From NCBI GenBank assembly GCA_010015655.1, contig ML976676.1:70987-134986 (forward strand): a DNA stretch of 64,000 bases, in the 5' to 3' direction. Position 1 is the first letter of the stretch. Each line of letters begins with the position of its first letter. The stretch comes from Bimuria novae-zelandiae CBS 107.79 (taxonomy: Eukaryota > Ascomycota > Dothideomycetes > Pleosporales > Didymosphaeriaceae). Positions 47,030-58,265 of this stretch are shown here, in pieces. A model generated the notes under the pieces. That model made no database searches. It saw only the letters and a program-made list of their open reading frames with translations, and was not told the origin of the DNA. A program made the translations under genes and the position numbers.

Positions 47030-49632
47030 GCTATAATCGGATTTCAAGATCTACAAGCGCAGCACAAACATCGTTGTAGCCTGGCTCACCTCCGAGAATC
47101 GAAATGAGCGTGGGAACGGGTTCGCTGCAAGCAGGAAGCATGCGACGGTGTCGGGAATATCGGAACGCGCAAAAATATTCGGCAAGAAGCGAGTGAAGCC
47201 GCCCCGACGTATTCAAGACGCTTTCAAGCTACTCTTGGTGAATCGTAATAAACTCACAAGATGTTGCGAATCGCTAGACGACGCTTCAGAGGATACCGCA
47301 GCATCTACAGAACGCCGCAAACATTTCAACGAGACTTTGGCGCAAGCTTATCAAGTCCTCTTCCCAGGACAGTTGACGACTTCACGCGAGAAAAAAAGCA
47401 GTACGCGGTCCGTACAATCCGGGCCAACACCAGTCGCGTCGGTAGTTCTGGATTCGGGCAACATATTCGAAATACTAAGTAATCGCATCGAGAGTGAGCC
47501 CAACTTTAGTAGCTCCGTCTCGCTGCCTCCCGAGGATGCCAATGATCCCGACCCAAAATCTTCCGCCATAGACGACAATCCCATCGAGGAGCGCCTGGCA
47601 CTGCAATTTATTGCCACGGAGGATCGAGATCTCGTATTACTCATAAAAGACATATGGGCGTCTGTGGAGAGCGGTTCCATGCCGCTGAGCTTTGCTGGCT
47701 GGCTGACGAATTGGGCTTACAACATTGTAAATATGAGGGTGCCTTCAATGAGTACGAAAAAGTCTTCCACGAGAAAATGCGCAATCAGAGCCAGGAAAAA
47801 AGTGCTCAAACGACAGAAAGCGACGCGAAAGACCAAGTGCCATTTCGCGAATTAACAAACGGCGCGGGATTTGCTTGGCCGCTGGTGGAAGTGCAAGCAT
47901 TTCTCCACCGCGTCGACTCCAAAGACCCCCTCTTGGACTGGAATCCTGACATGGAAAAGCTCGAGAGCTACTTTCCAACCCCCACTGATGAGGCAGCCTT
48001 GCGCGAGCAGTTCTCCAAATTACGCTGTGGGAACCAGGCCGAAGGCGCCATGAACGGCTGTGCCAAAGGTCAGGAAGGCTCTTTCGAGGCAGCGTTTCAA
48101 AAGCGCTATGCCGCTGATCGAAACATTGTTCAAGCACTCCTGCGCAGCACATATCAACAGCCGACCTACCAAGACCGTAAGCACTACCAGGGACAGATGG
48201 ATGACCATAATCGAGTTCACCCGTGCAGTCCCATAGCCGATTGCCAGATAACCTACCCGCAATGTTTTTTTTACAACCCCGCTAGTTTCCGAGCTTTCTG
48301 GATCGATCCCCGACGGTGTGCAGATCGCGTTGGTGGTGGGTTTGCATTTGATGCTCGAATCTTACCGCAGTTTCCGGGGGAACACAGCGACAGGCCCTTA
48401 TAACTGCCGCATCCGTGTGTTGTAGTTTACCAGACAACTCACTGCGTCGATTAAGAAGCTGAGGACGATGTGCGAAGATAGCTACTTCGACGGGCTGCTA
48501 AACTGGGGAAGTGGTGCCCTCGAACAAACCACCATCATGTTCGACAAATTCGCCTCGCACAAATCCTTCGACCTGTACGTACAGATGCCCTGGGTAGCCG
48601 GCTCCTGTAAGTACACCCCCGGCCCCTCTGCTAACCGCCTTGGGGCCATCACCCCCAGAATCTCCCACCCCGACACTGTGTATCTGGCGTCTCCCCAAGT
48701 CTTATCCTGCAACCTCGCCCGCGCCACCGCCATCGGCCTCCAACTCCACAACGTCCAAGGCATCCTCACCATGACGCTCCAAATCTATACGCTCCTCGTC
48801 TCCGCGGGTGCCCCCCTTCCTCGAAACCCTCTGGACCCTCTTCGGCCCCATGGTCCACGTCGAGCGTCCCCGCTCCGACCTGGACGGCTGCTGGAGGCGC
48901 CTGAACGTCGCGCTCGGGGCCAAAGTGAACAGGGGAAAATGCGGCTCCATGCACACGAAGCCCACAAACGAGTGCGTGCGCCCCTTCCTCGACAAGCGCA
49001 GAGTCAGGGCCGACGTACTGAGCCTGTCCGCCCACGAGGCCTTCTACGAGAGCCAGCTGGGCGACGAGCTTTTTCTGGGCGCCCTCCTACGCGCAAAGGA
49101 TAAGCATATTTCTGGCGGCAAGGACCTCCTGCGTCAAAAGGTGTTTGCGCAGCCTGCGGCTGACCTGGTGCGCACTGCGGAGCGCGTGGTAGCGCATGAA
49201 TTCTCCAACTCTGGCGAGGAGAAAGGGGAGGGCGAGGCCGCCGTGCCTGCCGTGAACCGCATCGATTACTTCGCGGTGCTGCGCCTGCTGATGCGCGTGT
49301 AGAAGGAGGTCGCTGTGCGCGTGTGCTGGGACGGCTGCTGGCCCGAGGACCTGCGACCCTACCAGGAGCGCCTGGTGGACCCGAGCGCCGTCAGCGTCAT
49401 CTGGATGGCGACCAATATGGTGCTGCGCGTACAGAGGTTTGTGGTGCGCGGGGCGTTCGAGCCGGTGAGCTTTGCCGAGAGTGCGTCGTTTGTGATGCTG
49501 CGGGATGTTTTGGTGCAGGTGTGTGGCGAGGAGAAGATGGAAGATTATTTGTTGTGGGGGGGGGATTTAGGCTTGAGACGGGCGTGTGAGATGAGGGAAT
49601 ACTGCATTGCGCGACATGTTGCGGAGAAGTAG
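47030..49632 (+). pseudogene. decayed fungal gene resembling DUF6604 proteins
   Basis: Coding-like blocks follow one another in changing frames. A start-like region reads FKIYKRSTNIVVAWL (a Y-K-x2-T..WL start typical of DUF6604) preceded by an in-frame TAA. ORF 47148-47855 reads RIQDAFKLLLVNRNKLT..LVLLIKDIWASVESG. A frameshift near 47680 leads to ADELGLQHCKYEGAF to 48403. A new frame from 48468 (YFDGLLNWGSGALEQTTIMF), a one-base shift in a C run near 48812, FLETLWTLFGPMVHVERP..GCWRRL, a TAG near 49300, and a last block to 49632 follow. The total fits one protein of about 850 residues with at least five lesions. The family name is from memory of motifs; function unknown. Confidence 0.55.
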
Positions 49633-50110
49633 GTGTTCCGTTGGATCATTGTCACCTAAGTCAACTTTGATGCTTCGCGAGCTTCGAGAAGCCGTGGTAG
49701 AACGCTTAACAAGGAACTCGATTTGTGTTAAATAGCGTATATAACTCTTAAACGTTCTACCTCTTTCCATTGAGCGTAGTTTATTACCCTACTAAACACT
49801 GCGACACTCACAATCGATTGCGGGTTATTCACCGTCACAAAGTTGAAAACGAAGAAAGATAAAGATACAAATATTACTGCTCTGGGTTTTTCATTGCACA
49901 AGACACTAGTTAACACTGCCAGTTCTCAGGAACAACGCTCAACGTATAGAGGAAAACACAATATTCAAGAAAAAGACGCAGTATATACACATAAGCACAT
50001 AGCGACGCTAAGCTAGGAAATATTAATTATGTAAGAAAGAGCTGCAGCAAAGTGCACATGGTATCCGGCATCAGCATCAAAAAGCAAAGACCAACACGTC
50101 CCCTCTATGT
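49633..50110. other. intergenic between convergent 3' ends
   Basis: AT-rich normal sequence, no gene or repeat recognised. Confidence 0.5.
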
Positions 50111-53100
50111 CTAATGCTCTGCCATATTCTGCAACGGCACATACCCAGCCTCCTCCCTATTCCTCTTCCTCGCTGCGATCGCCTCCCTCACCCACTCCAC
50201 CGCCGTGCTAAACAGCCCCTTCTTCTCGAATTCCAGTCTCTCCGCTTCCTTCTCGCTCTCAGGGACCTCGGCGCCAGGATCCAGCGAAGAAACCTTCATC
50301 CACTTCGGGCGGCTCCAGAACTTGAGGTGCAGCGAAGAGGCAACCACGGAGACGGAGGAAGATGCCATCGCCGCGCCTGCAGCCATAGGGTGCAGACTAA
50401 GACCCCATGGGAGGAAGAAGCCCATGGCAAAGGGCAGACCGATGGCGTTGTACATGCACGCCCAAGCGAGGTTCAACTTGATGCGGTTAAAGATGGCTTT
50501 GCTGAGGCAGAGCGAGGCGGGGATAGCAAGGAGATCGGTGGTGCTCATCAGCACGATTGATGCGGCTTCCATGGCGACGTCCGTTCCGGTGGATAGCGCA
50601 ATGCCTATGTCGGCTGACGCGAGCGCGGGAGAGTCGTTGATGCCGTCGCCGACCATGCCAACAACCTTACCGCGAGCCTGCAGGTCGGCGATAATGGCTT
50701 TCTTGTCGGCGGGTTTGGCGGAAGCGTGCACGTCTTCGGGATCGATGCCGACTTGAGAAGCAACGACCAGGGCAGAAGATGAGGTGTCGCCCGTGACGAT
50801 AGATGCAGTCATGCCGAGGCGGCGGAGGGCGAGGACGGCGGCACGGGCGGAAGGTTTGATGGTGTCGGAGAGAGATAGCGTGCCGGTGTAGGTCTTGTCG
50901 ATTGCTGTGTGAATAGTCGTGATGCCGGCGGAGCGGGTCTGGGTGCCCGCTCTTGGGTTTGAAGAACGTGTAGTCGCAGGCGTGAGAGGCTCCTCTACAA
51001 AGTCGGGAACGTTGATTCCCTCGGAAAGGAGGTACTCAGCGTTACCAATGAAGACACGGTATCGGGTGCGCTCGCGCGACAGAGCCGCTTCTACGTTCGC
51101 GGTGATACCTTTGCCGACGACGGCCTCAAAGTCACCCACAGAGCCGTCGAGATGACCTTCTGGACTAAGCCGGAGGTGCTCCTTTGCGGAACTGACGATA
51201 GCTTTGGCAGTGGGATGCTCAGAGCCCATCTCTGCAAGGCCGATGAGAGTCCACCAGAGGTTCTTCTTTGCATCCGTGCCCCACTCGCCATGAATTTTAG
51301 CCTTCGACACGCTCATCTTCCCAACGGTAAGCGTTCCAGTCTTGTCAAAGACGATGTGATTGACCTTGGTAGCAGTCTCCAGAGCAGCACCACCTTTGAC
51401 GAGGATGCCCTGCTCAGCGCCCACACCAGTACCGACCATGACGGCAGTCGGGGTAGCTAAGCCTAAAGCGCAAGGACAAGCGAAAACAATGACGGCAATG
51501 CAGAGCTTGACGCAAACCATAAGCTTTCCACCACTGGCATGGTCGAGGAAGACTTTGGGTGGGTAAGGAAGGACATGGCTGAGTACCATCCAGGCGACGA
51601 ACGTGGCAAGGCCAAGAGTGATGATGATCGGAACGAAGTATCCAGCCACCGTGTCGACTAGACGCTGAATGGGAGCGCGGCTTGTCTGGGCTTCTTGTAC
51701 AAGACGGACAATCTGGCTAAGTTGAGTGTCGCGTCCAGCCCGAGTAACAACAAAGTCCAATCTTCCAGCGCCGTTGACAGTACCTGCCATGAGCAGAGTG
51801 CCCTTCTTTTTGAGAATTGGGATCGCTTCACCAGTGACCATGCTTTCGTCGACATAAGACTCCCCAAGAGTGACAGTGCCATCGGCCGGAATCTTATCAC
51901 CAGGTCGAAGGATTACCACATCGCCAACTTCAATAAGCTCTGTAGCAATGACCTTCTCCTCTATAGCATTGCCTTCCTTGGACTGACGTGAATCCTTTTC
52001 GTCGGCGACGTCCCACCCTTCGGCAGCTTTGGCAGCCGCGATGGGATCAGCGTAGATAGTAGCCATAGATGGCGCCAAAGACATGAGATTTGACAAAGCT
52101 TTGGATGTCTGACCCTTTGCCTTGTTCTCGAGATAGCGGCCAATTGATATGAATGTGATCAGCATGGTGCTAGTGTCGAACAAGGTGGTAGGCTTTGAAT
52201 GCGGCGCTACGAGCAGTGACACAAGCATCGAGGCGCAGCTAAAGAAGAAAGCAGCCGAGGTTCCCAAAACAACTAAGACATCCATGGTAGGTGAACCATG
52301 GCTGAGCGACTTGTATGCCGATACGTAGAACCGCTTGCCGATTCCGAACTGAACAGGAATGGTGAGAGCGAGACAAACTAGATCCCCAAGATAGACACCG
52401 GCCGTGATACGGAAGCTTCCGTAGTCGAGGAATGGCAGAAACATAGGGAACAGCATGCTCGTTAAGAAGACTGGTACCGCAAAGCACGCGGAGACCCTGA
52501 CCGCTCGCTTCCACTCCATGATCTCCTTGGTCTTCGCTAGTGATTCCAGTTGGGCGTTGTTGTCGTCAGAATCGGAAACAATAGCATTGTAGCCAGCACT
52601 TTCGATGGTTTCGACCGTTGCTCGCAAGCCAATGCTTTGCGGATCCCGTTGAATGACTGCTCGTGAGGTGCTGAAGTTGATTGATGCCGATTTAACACCG
52701 GGCTGTTTCCGGAGCAAGGCTTTTAGCTCCTCTGCTGCTTTCTGATTTGGTAACCCGTAGATCTTGAGATGTATAGGACCTTCGTTCGCTGAGCCTTGCT
52801 GTACACTTCCATCGACAGACGACAGCACCCTTGCATCAAAACCTCTGTCCTCTATTATTTCGACTATTTGCTCAGCCGTAAGCTTGGCGGGATCGTGGAC
52901 TAACACGGCGCGATTTGCCAGTAAGCTAATATTGAACTGGTAAACACCCTCGACATCTTTAAAACCGCTCTCGATCGCAGACGTGCAGGCGCCACAGGTC
53001 ATGCCTTCAACATCGACAGTGGTAGTCAAAGTCTTGGATTTCTTCTCTTTCTTACTCCGTGGTCGGTCAGTAACTTGAGCTACCGTGTCCAACACCTTCG

Positions 53101-53629
53101 CATCGAAGCCTGCGTCTTCAATCGTCTCGGCTAATGTTTCTGGAGATATTACTTTCGTGTCGTGTTCGATTACGGCGCGCTCGGAGAGTAACGATATGCT
53201 GAAGTGCTTGATGCCCGCGACGTCCTTGAATGCACCCTCCACTGCCGATGTACATGCCCCACATGTCATGCCTTCCACTGACAGCGTTGTAGTCGCAATT
53301 GACGATACCTCCGGCTCATCCTCTTCTTCCGAATCACTCAAGAAGTCGTCTGGTGCAGCTAGTGGAACATCTGAGGAGAGAACCTCAGCGTCGAACCCTC
53401 GGTCTTCTATTATCTCTCTCACTTCGTCGGTCGATATGACTTCTGGGTCGTGTTGTACCACCGCGCGCTCCATGACCAGACTGACAGAGACACTGCCCAC
53501 TCCATTCACGCCCTGGAAGCCTGACTCCACTGAAGACGTGCATGCGCCGCATGTCATGCCCCCGACCTTCAGTGTTGTAGTCGCCATGTGCGCCGTTGCG
53601 CCGTTTCCGGCGTTCGCGGAGGGTGCCAT
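50111..53629 (-). CDS. ccc2: copper-transporting P1B-type ATPase, CCC2/ATP7-like
   Basis: Single exon, 1,172 residues. It pumps Cu(I) into the trans-Golgi to load secreted copper enzymes such as ferroxidases and laccases. Three heavy-metal domains with GMTCGACTS lie near residues 25, 120 and 210. A fourth HMA-like fold near 285-350 (LKIYGLPNQKAAEELKALLR) has lost the CxxC. Eight expected membrane helices include the transport motif ACPCALGLATPT. Cytosolic motifs: TGEAIP (actuator), DKTGTLT (phosphorylated Asp), SEHPTAKA (the His-Pro pair of P1B pumps) and GDGINDSPAL. The start MAPSANAGNG lies before the first HMA domain, and no introns are needed. Its promoter side faces a nested transposon block. 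Confidence 0.97.
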   Translation of the reverse strand: MAPSANAGNGATAHMATTTLKVGGMTCGACTSSVESGFQGVNGVGSVSVSLVMERAVVQHDPEVISTDEVREIIEDRGFDAEVLSSDVPLAAPDDFLSDSEEEDEPEVSSIATTTLSVEGMTCGACTSAVEGAFKDVAGIKHFSISLLSERAVIEHDTKVISPETLAETIEDAGFDAKVLDTVAQVTDRPRSKKEKKSKTLTTTVDVEGMTCGACTSAIESGFKDVEGVYQFNISLLANRAVLVHDPAKLTAEQIVEIIEDRGFDARVLSSVDGSVQQGSANEGPIHLKIYGLPNQKAAEELKALLRKQPGVKSASINFSTSRAVIQRDPQSIGLRATVETIESAGYNAIVSDSDDNNAQLESLAKTKEIMEWKRAVRVSACFAVPVFLTSMLFPMFLPFLDYGSFRITAGVYLGDLVCLALTIPVQFGIGKRFYVSAYKSLSHGSPTMDVLVVLGTSAAFFFSCASMLVSLLVAPHSKPTTLFDTSTMLITFISIGRYLENKAKGQTSKALSNLMSLAPSMATIYADPIAAAKAAEGWDVADEKDSRQSKEGNAIEEKVIATELIEVGDVVILRPGDKIPADGTVTLGESYVDESMVTGEAIPILKKKGTLLMAGTVNGAGRLDFVVTRAGRDTQLSQIVRLVQEAQTSRAPIQRLVDTVAGYFVPIIITLGLATFVAWMVLSHVLPYPPKVFLDHASGGKLMVCVKLCIAVIVFACPCALGLATPTAVMVGTGVGAEQGILVKGGAALETATKVNHIVFDKTGTLTVGKMSVSKAKIHGEWGTDAKKNLWWTLIGLAEMGSEHPTAKAIVSSAKEHLRLSPEGHLDGSVGDFEAVVGKGITANVEAALSRERTRYRVFIGNAEYLLSEGINVPDFVEEPLTPATTRSSNPRAGTQTRSAGITTIHTAIDKTYTGTLSLSDTIKPSARAAVLALRRLGMTASIVTGDTSSSALVVASQVGIDPEDVHASAKPADKKAIIADLQARGKVVGMVGDGINDSPALASADIGIALSTGTDVAMEAASIVLMSTTDLLAIPASLCLSKAIFNRIKLNLAWACMYNAIGLPFAMGFFLPWGLSLHPMAAGAAMASSSVSVVASSLHLKFWSRPKWMKVSSLDPGAEVPESEKEAERLEFEKKGLFSTAVEWVREAIAARKRNREEAGYVPLQNMAEH

Positions 53630-54460
53630 TATGTGCAGAGAATATCAAATATTATCGCGAAGAAGTGATGTAGAGATTGTTCCGGCAGATCCCGCGGTGT
53701 GTCAGCGGCGGGAAGAATGCGGCGGGCCTCGAGAGGCGGTCGTCGAAGGGGGCGGCGGGCGAGACGTGCTACCGCATGCAGCAATATCGGTTGGGTTGTA
53801 AAGTACCGAGGTGACAATATATCGGGGTCCGCTCACGTCGGCAGATGTAGTAGAAGGCCAGCCTTCGTACAATAATGCCAGATGTCTTGAACAATACCCT
53901 GCGGCGGAAGCTGGAGGTCCGATCTGCAGCCACAAATGGCGGTCTGTCGAGGGTTGGTTCGCTTGCTAGAGTGCTGATAGGCGGCGTTGGACTGAGGGAT
54001 TCGGGCTTACGCCACCTGCTGATGGATGCTTGGAAATGGTCACTACCTCGCTTTTGAACAGGACCCGCGCTCACAGAGCGATGGAGAGGGGAAGAGAAAA
54101 AGATACCTGAGAAGAATTAATGTTATTAGGATGCGAATCAGTCGTTTCGCTTCGCGGTAGGACTTTGTTTCAGACTTGGCACTCCACTGAAACGCGGTGA
54201 ACTACAGGCGGTTTGATATTTGACATGCGACCGGACTAGCTCCGCACCTGGTCGCTTGCGCACTCTATTTTCTAGATACGCAGTATTAATCTTCTAAAAG
54301 GTCTCCTTGTTCTATGTAGGATCTAGTGGACGCTTGCTTATTGATTCTTCCATAAGCAAGTACAGTGACGAACGAATACGAAGCGAGTGCCATACGAGTG
54401 GACCTGCGCGTGACAGCACCTCTTCACGGTAAAGCATCCAAAAATTGATCTAAATAGTGA
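53630..54460. other. upstream region of CCC2
   Basis: No convincing gene. Short frames on both strands only. The transposon block starts 830 bp from the CCC2 ATG. Confidence 0.5.
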
Positions 54461-54462
54461 TA

Positions 54463-56298
54463 ACGTGTTCCACCAGTCACCGACCGCCACCAGTCATCGG
54501 CCACCCCACCTAAAATTAGTGCATCTCAGCGCGCGATTCCTCTACATCTATATAATTAAATTAAATAAGGTTTTAAGAAAAGCTAAATTAAATAGATTTA
54601 TATTAACGCCTATTATAGTCTTATATATAATAATTATTATACGTTAGTAGTGCTTGCGTTTATATACTAGTAGCTCCTCTTAGCTTACTTTATTAGGTAC
54701 TTATTTTAATTTTTATAATTAGCCTTTAACCTTCCTTAGCCTATAACACCTTTTTATAAATAATATACTATTTATACTATTATTACTTGCGCTTTTAGCG
54801 TTTATTAAAAGCTTATAGCTTAGTATTTTTCTTTACTAAGGTTAATGCTAAATGCATAGCTAGATAATAGTTTTTAATAAGTTAAGTAATAGCTTAACTA
54901 GATAGGCTATAAAGCTAATAATTAATTAATTTTTATATAAATTAAGTTTAGTATTTTAATTAACTATTATACGCGGCGTTTTAGCGATTTAGATAGCTTT
55001 ATTACTAGCTATAACTAGTAGAGGTAACGTCTTAATAATAATATTAAGACTTAATAAGACGCGCTCTAGCTTATATAGGATTATGGTTATTACTTAAAAT
55101 TTACTCTAGATATTCTTTACTATAAATATAGTCTAGCGTACGCGTAGAGATATATATATAAGAACTCCTTCTTATTAATATAGAAAACTTCTTGCTAGGC
55201 GAGCTATCTAATCTTATAACTATATATAGACTTAAGAGCGGAGTAGCAGGCAATATTAAGAGGCTAGAGGAAGTGTAATATATAAGCTAGTATATAAATA
55301 CTAATAATCTTATTATCTATATAATACTATTTAAATTTAGGAGTACCGTGTCTACTATGCCTATCTATCATTAAGAGTCTATATACTTTAGTTATATAAG
55401 ACTATATATATCTATTAAAGTACTTTAGTTACTTAAGACCTAGCTTATCTATTATCTAGTTATTATTAAAGACTACTATTACCTAGTTAGGTAGGAGATT
55501 GCGATACTAGCTAGCTTAATAAAACTTATTAAATAAAAATTAAGAATAGTAGTAGACTTTATCTTAACGCGTTAATAGACTTAATTATAATAATTTACTT
55601 ATAATTATTAAACTAGATATTAATAGCTTAACTAATAATATTAGAGCTAGTAATAACTTTTAATATACTAGCTATACCTATCTTAAAGCTAGTTTTATTA
55701 AAGTTATATATATTTTTATTAAGTAGCTTATATCTCTAGCGCGTCTCCTCTACTAGCTTAAACCACGCGCCAATCTTAACAGGATCCTTACATTTAGCGC
55801 GTTGTGAGTGGAACTTCCTATTCTACTTTATCTAGAGTTCTAGTTAGATCTGGATCCAGCGCGATGGCCAGTTCTTGCTAACTAGTTATAGGAGGTAGAT
55901 TAGAGCTACGGGCGGTAAGCAGAACGTCTACTATTTATTATACATTAATAATATACAGTGGAAAACCTCGTTAATTAAGGTCTAGGATCTACTAAACAAG
56001 GGCCTGCTCCTCTATAGGTAGTAGCTTTCGTTTGCTGGCGTTGGCAGTAGCTTGTGGTAGGCCACCTATAAGGCGACGACGGAGCGTAGTACGAGGAGTA
56101 TTATAGAGGAATAAGGCTCTTTAAATAGGTAAATTATTATCTTTTTAGATCGCATTAATGGCTAGTGAAAGTCTACCTTCCTTATAAGATTCTATAGGTC
56201 TTGTTATTGGTGCCATGGTTGACTGAAGATGCTGTGGTGCGCTGATTTTGGATGGGGTGGCCGATGACTGGTGGCGGCCGGTGACTGGTGGAACACGT
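54463..56298 (-). mobile_element. pogo/Fot1-like DNA transposon, 1,836 bp, decayed
   Basis: Inverted repeats of about 60 bp with a few transitions begin ACGTGTTCCACCAGTCACCG (54463 onward and 56298 backward). TA duplications lie at 54461-54462 and 56299-56300. The interior is CpA-depleted. The transposase is on the minus strand. Its right end abuts another element of a related type directly. Confidence 0.9.
55740..56216 (-). pseudogene. decayed pogo/Fot1 transposase, N-terminal part
   Basis: ATG at 56216: MAPITRPIESYKEGRLSLAI, a stop, then RALFLYNTPRTTLRRRLIGG (psq-type helix-turn-helix), and further on VSKNWPSRWIQI and NRKFHSQRAKCKDPVKIGAW, the CENP-B-like DNA-binding domain. The DDE part (54.5-55.7 kb) is too mutated to read. 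Confidence 0.75.
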
Positions 56299-56315
56299 TA
56301 TAACCTGTTCCACCA

Positions 56316-56360
56316 GTCAGTGGGACGCACTAGTCGGTGGGACGCACTAGTCAGTGGGAC
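56316..56360. repeat. 17-bp subterminal tandem repeats
   Basis: GTCAGTGGGACGCACTA at 56316, GTCGGTGGGACGCACTA at 56333, and a partial GTCAGTGGGAC at 56350. Direct repeats next to a terminal repeat are typical transposase-binding sites. Confidence 0.7.
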
Positions 56361-56518
56361 ACCCCACCAAAACTAACGCGGCTTTCTGCACGATAGCTTA
56401 ATAATATAATAATTAAATTTAATATAAAAAGATTAATATAATAGCTATAATCTCTAGGTACACTAAGTCCTTCTATAGTCTTGCTTATGGCAGTTACTAC
56501 ATGTAGGTGGTGCTTGTA

Positions 56519-56715
56519 CTGTGGTATCCGGCGAAAGTAGTGTCAGTGGAGCTGTGGCGCTGCGTCTTGAAACATAGACATATGGCTGGATAGGAGTGCG
56601 AGAGCCAATCAATTCTGCTTATTCATAAGTAGCAACCAATAGGTACCCTTTTATACGTACAGACACACGCACAGACCTTCGTCTCCACCGACACTACTTT
56701 CGCCGGATACCACAG
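56519..56715. mobile_element. 197-bp MITE with TA target duplication
   Basis: Terminal inverted repeats of 33 bp with one mismatch begin CTGTGGTATCCGGCGAAAGT. TA lies on both sides (56517-56518 and 56716-56717). There is no coding capacity. Unlike its host element it is not CpA-depleted. Confidence 0.88.
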
Positions 56716-56723
56716 TAGTCGTC

Positions 56724-57146
56724 TGTTAGGATCTGAAGATCCAGGGAAGGCTGTGCCGGTTTTGTATCTAATCCCTCATGTCATTCGCCAGGAATGACGG
56801 GTCATTGGCGACTACGCCGCAAAGCGCTAAGTCATGTAACTGCTCTCCAAAGAGCGCTCGCCAGAGAGCGTTCTGCAAAGAGCGCTCGCCAACGAGCAGA
56901 AACAAACCACGTATATAGGAACGCTAAGTATGGCCATTCCATACTCGTGTTTAACCTGTTTAACAATCTATTGTTTAGATTTACTTAGGCGTTTGTTAAT
57001 TTAATTATGCTATACATACCTTTAATACTAATACCTTATTAATAAGCGTAAGCTATTAATATTAATCTTGCCTATATTACTAACGCGCTTGCCTAAGAAC
57101 TAACCCTAAGCCTCCTTTAAGATTAGCTATCCTAAAGGACTTAACA
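56724..57146. mobile_element. solo LTR, 423 bp
   Basis: It starts TGTTAGGATCTGAA and ends AAGGACTTAACA. A perfect TCGTC duplication flanks it (56719-56723 and 57147-57151). It is related to the solo LTR at 36122. It lies only 8 bases from the MITE end. Confidence 0.88.
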
Positions 57147-57473
57147 TCGTCCTGCATGGTCCTCCTACTCTATCTGTTAGAGTACTCTTCTAGCCTTTAT
57201 AGCTAGCCTTTAACCTTCCTTAGCCTATAGAGCCCCTTTAAAGGTAATATACTATTTACGTCTATTTTATTTTTATTTATAATAATAATTAGTAGCTTAT
57301 ACTTTTTTAACTTCCTCTACTAAGATAGTTACTAAGTTTATTATAAACTAATAGTCTTTAATAAGCTATATAATAGCTTAGCTTATAGGGCTCTAAAATT
57401 ATTACTATAAATAATTACGTATAAGCCTAGCCTACTACTTAACCTAAGTAGTAGTGTAAGGCGTCTTAACTAT

Positions 57474-57776
57474 CTATGCTGCCTTAGCGCCTGCTGCTAT
57501 CCCTGGTGGTGACGGTGTCCTGACTACAGTCAGGCATGAGAGGACCCGATCTGGACAGGAAAGCAGCAGCCCTGTCGCTCGAAAGCCAGCCTTGATGTTC
57601 TGCTCTGTGAAGACAACCCTACGTACGCGTGGGTAGATTGATAGGAACTCCTCCTTATCTACATGGTAGATACCTTGTCGGGCAAGCTCAGCAACCTCAT
57701 GTCTGTACGCTGTCTTAACAGGTGAGAAATAGCTAATATCTAGAGGCTGTAAGAGATGGCTCGTATAGGCAGGCAT
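57474..57776 (-). pseudogene. pogo/Fot1 transposase C-terminal fragment
   Basis: Open frame with TSHLLQPLDISYFSPVKTAY, then KEEFLSIYPRVRRVVFTE and NIKAGFRATGL, the conserved end of the DDE_1 domain (after the second catalytic Asp) and its tail. No intact start. It is less mutated than the flanks. Confidence 0.82.
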
Positions 57777-58265
57777 GTAGAGACTAATAATCCTATATAT
57801 CTTATAGTACTAATTAAACTTAAGGATAGCGTGGCTACTATAACTATTTAGGATAAGTAGCTACTAGGTACCTACTATATAAAACTCTATATACTAATTA
57901 AAGTGCTCTAGCTAAGCAAGCCTAAGGTTATTTATTATTTAGCTATTATTACTAATAGCTAGTACCTAGCTTTAATTATTATAACGTAGTCTCGATTGCC
58001 TAGCTATATATGTAATTACTAAAGACTGTAGCGTGACTGTAAGGGCCCTTTAAATGGCGACGGCTAAGGTTCGCAATACAGCCCACGTGCACTTTACTCA
58101 TATTTGACTAAGCTATCGATAATAGAAGTCTTGGCAAACAGCTGCCTGTGTACTGCCATTCACGCCCCCACCACAGCTCTCGTTTAGCTCCACTTACGCG
58201 TCCTACACACGTCTTAGTTCTCTCAATCAAACCATACCAATACCTGAGACTTCAGTACAATCACC

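Larger units (their letters stand above)
56301..58030 (-). mobile_element. truncated pogo-like element carrying a MITE and a solo LTR
   Basis: The left end starts ACCTGTTCCACCAGTCAGTG directly after the TA of the neighbouring element. Subterminal 17-bp repeats follow. A transposase C-terminus lies at 57474-57776. No matching right terminal repeat is found before normal sequence resumes at about 58030, so the right end is lost. The end is placed by composition only. Confidence 0.65.
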
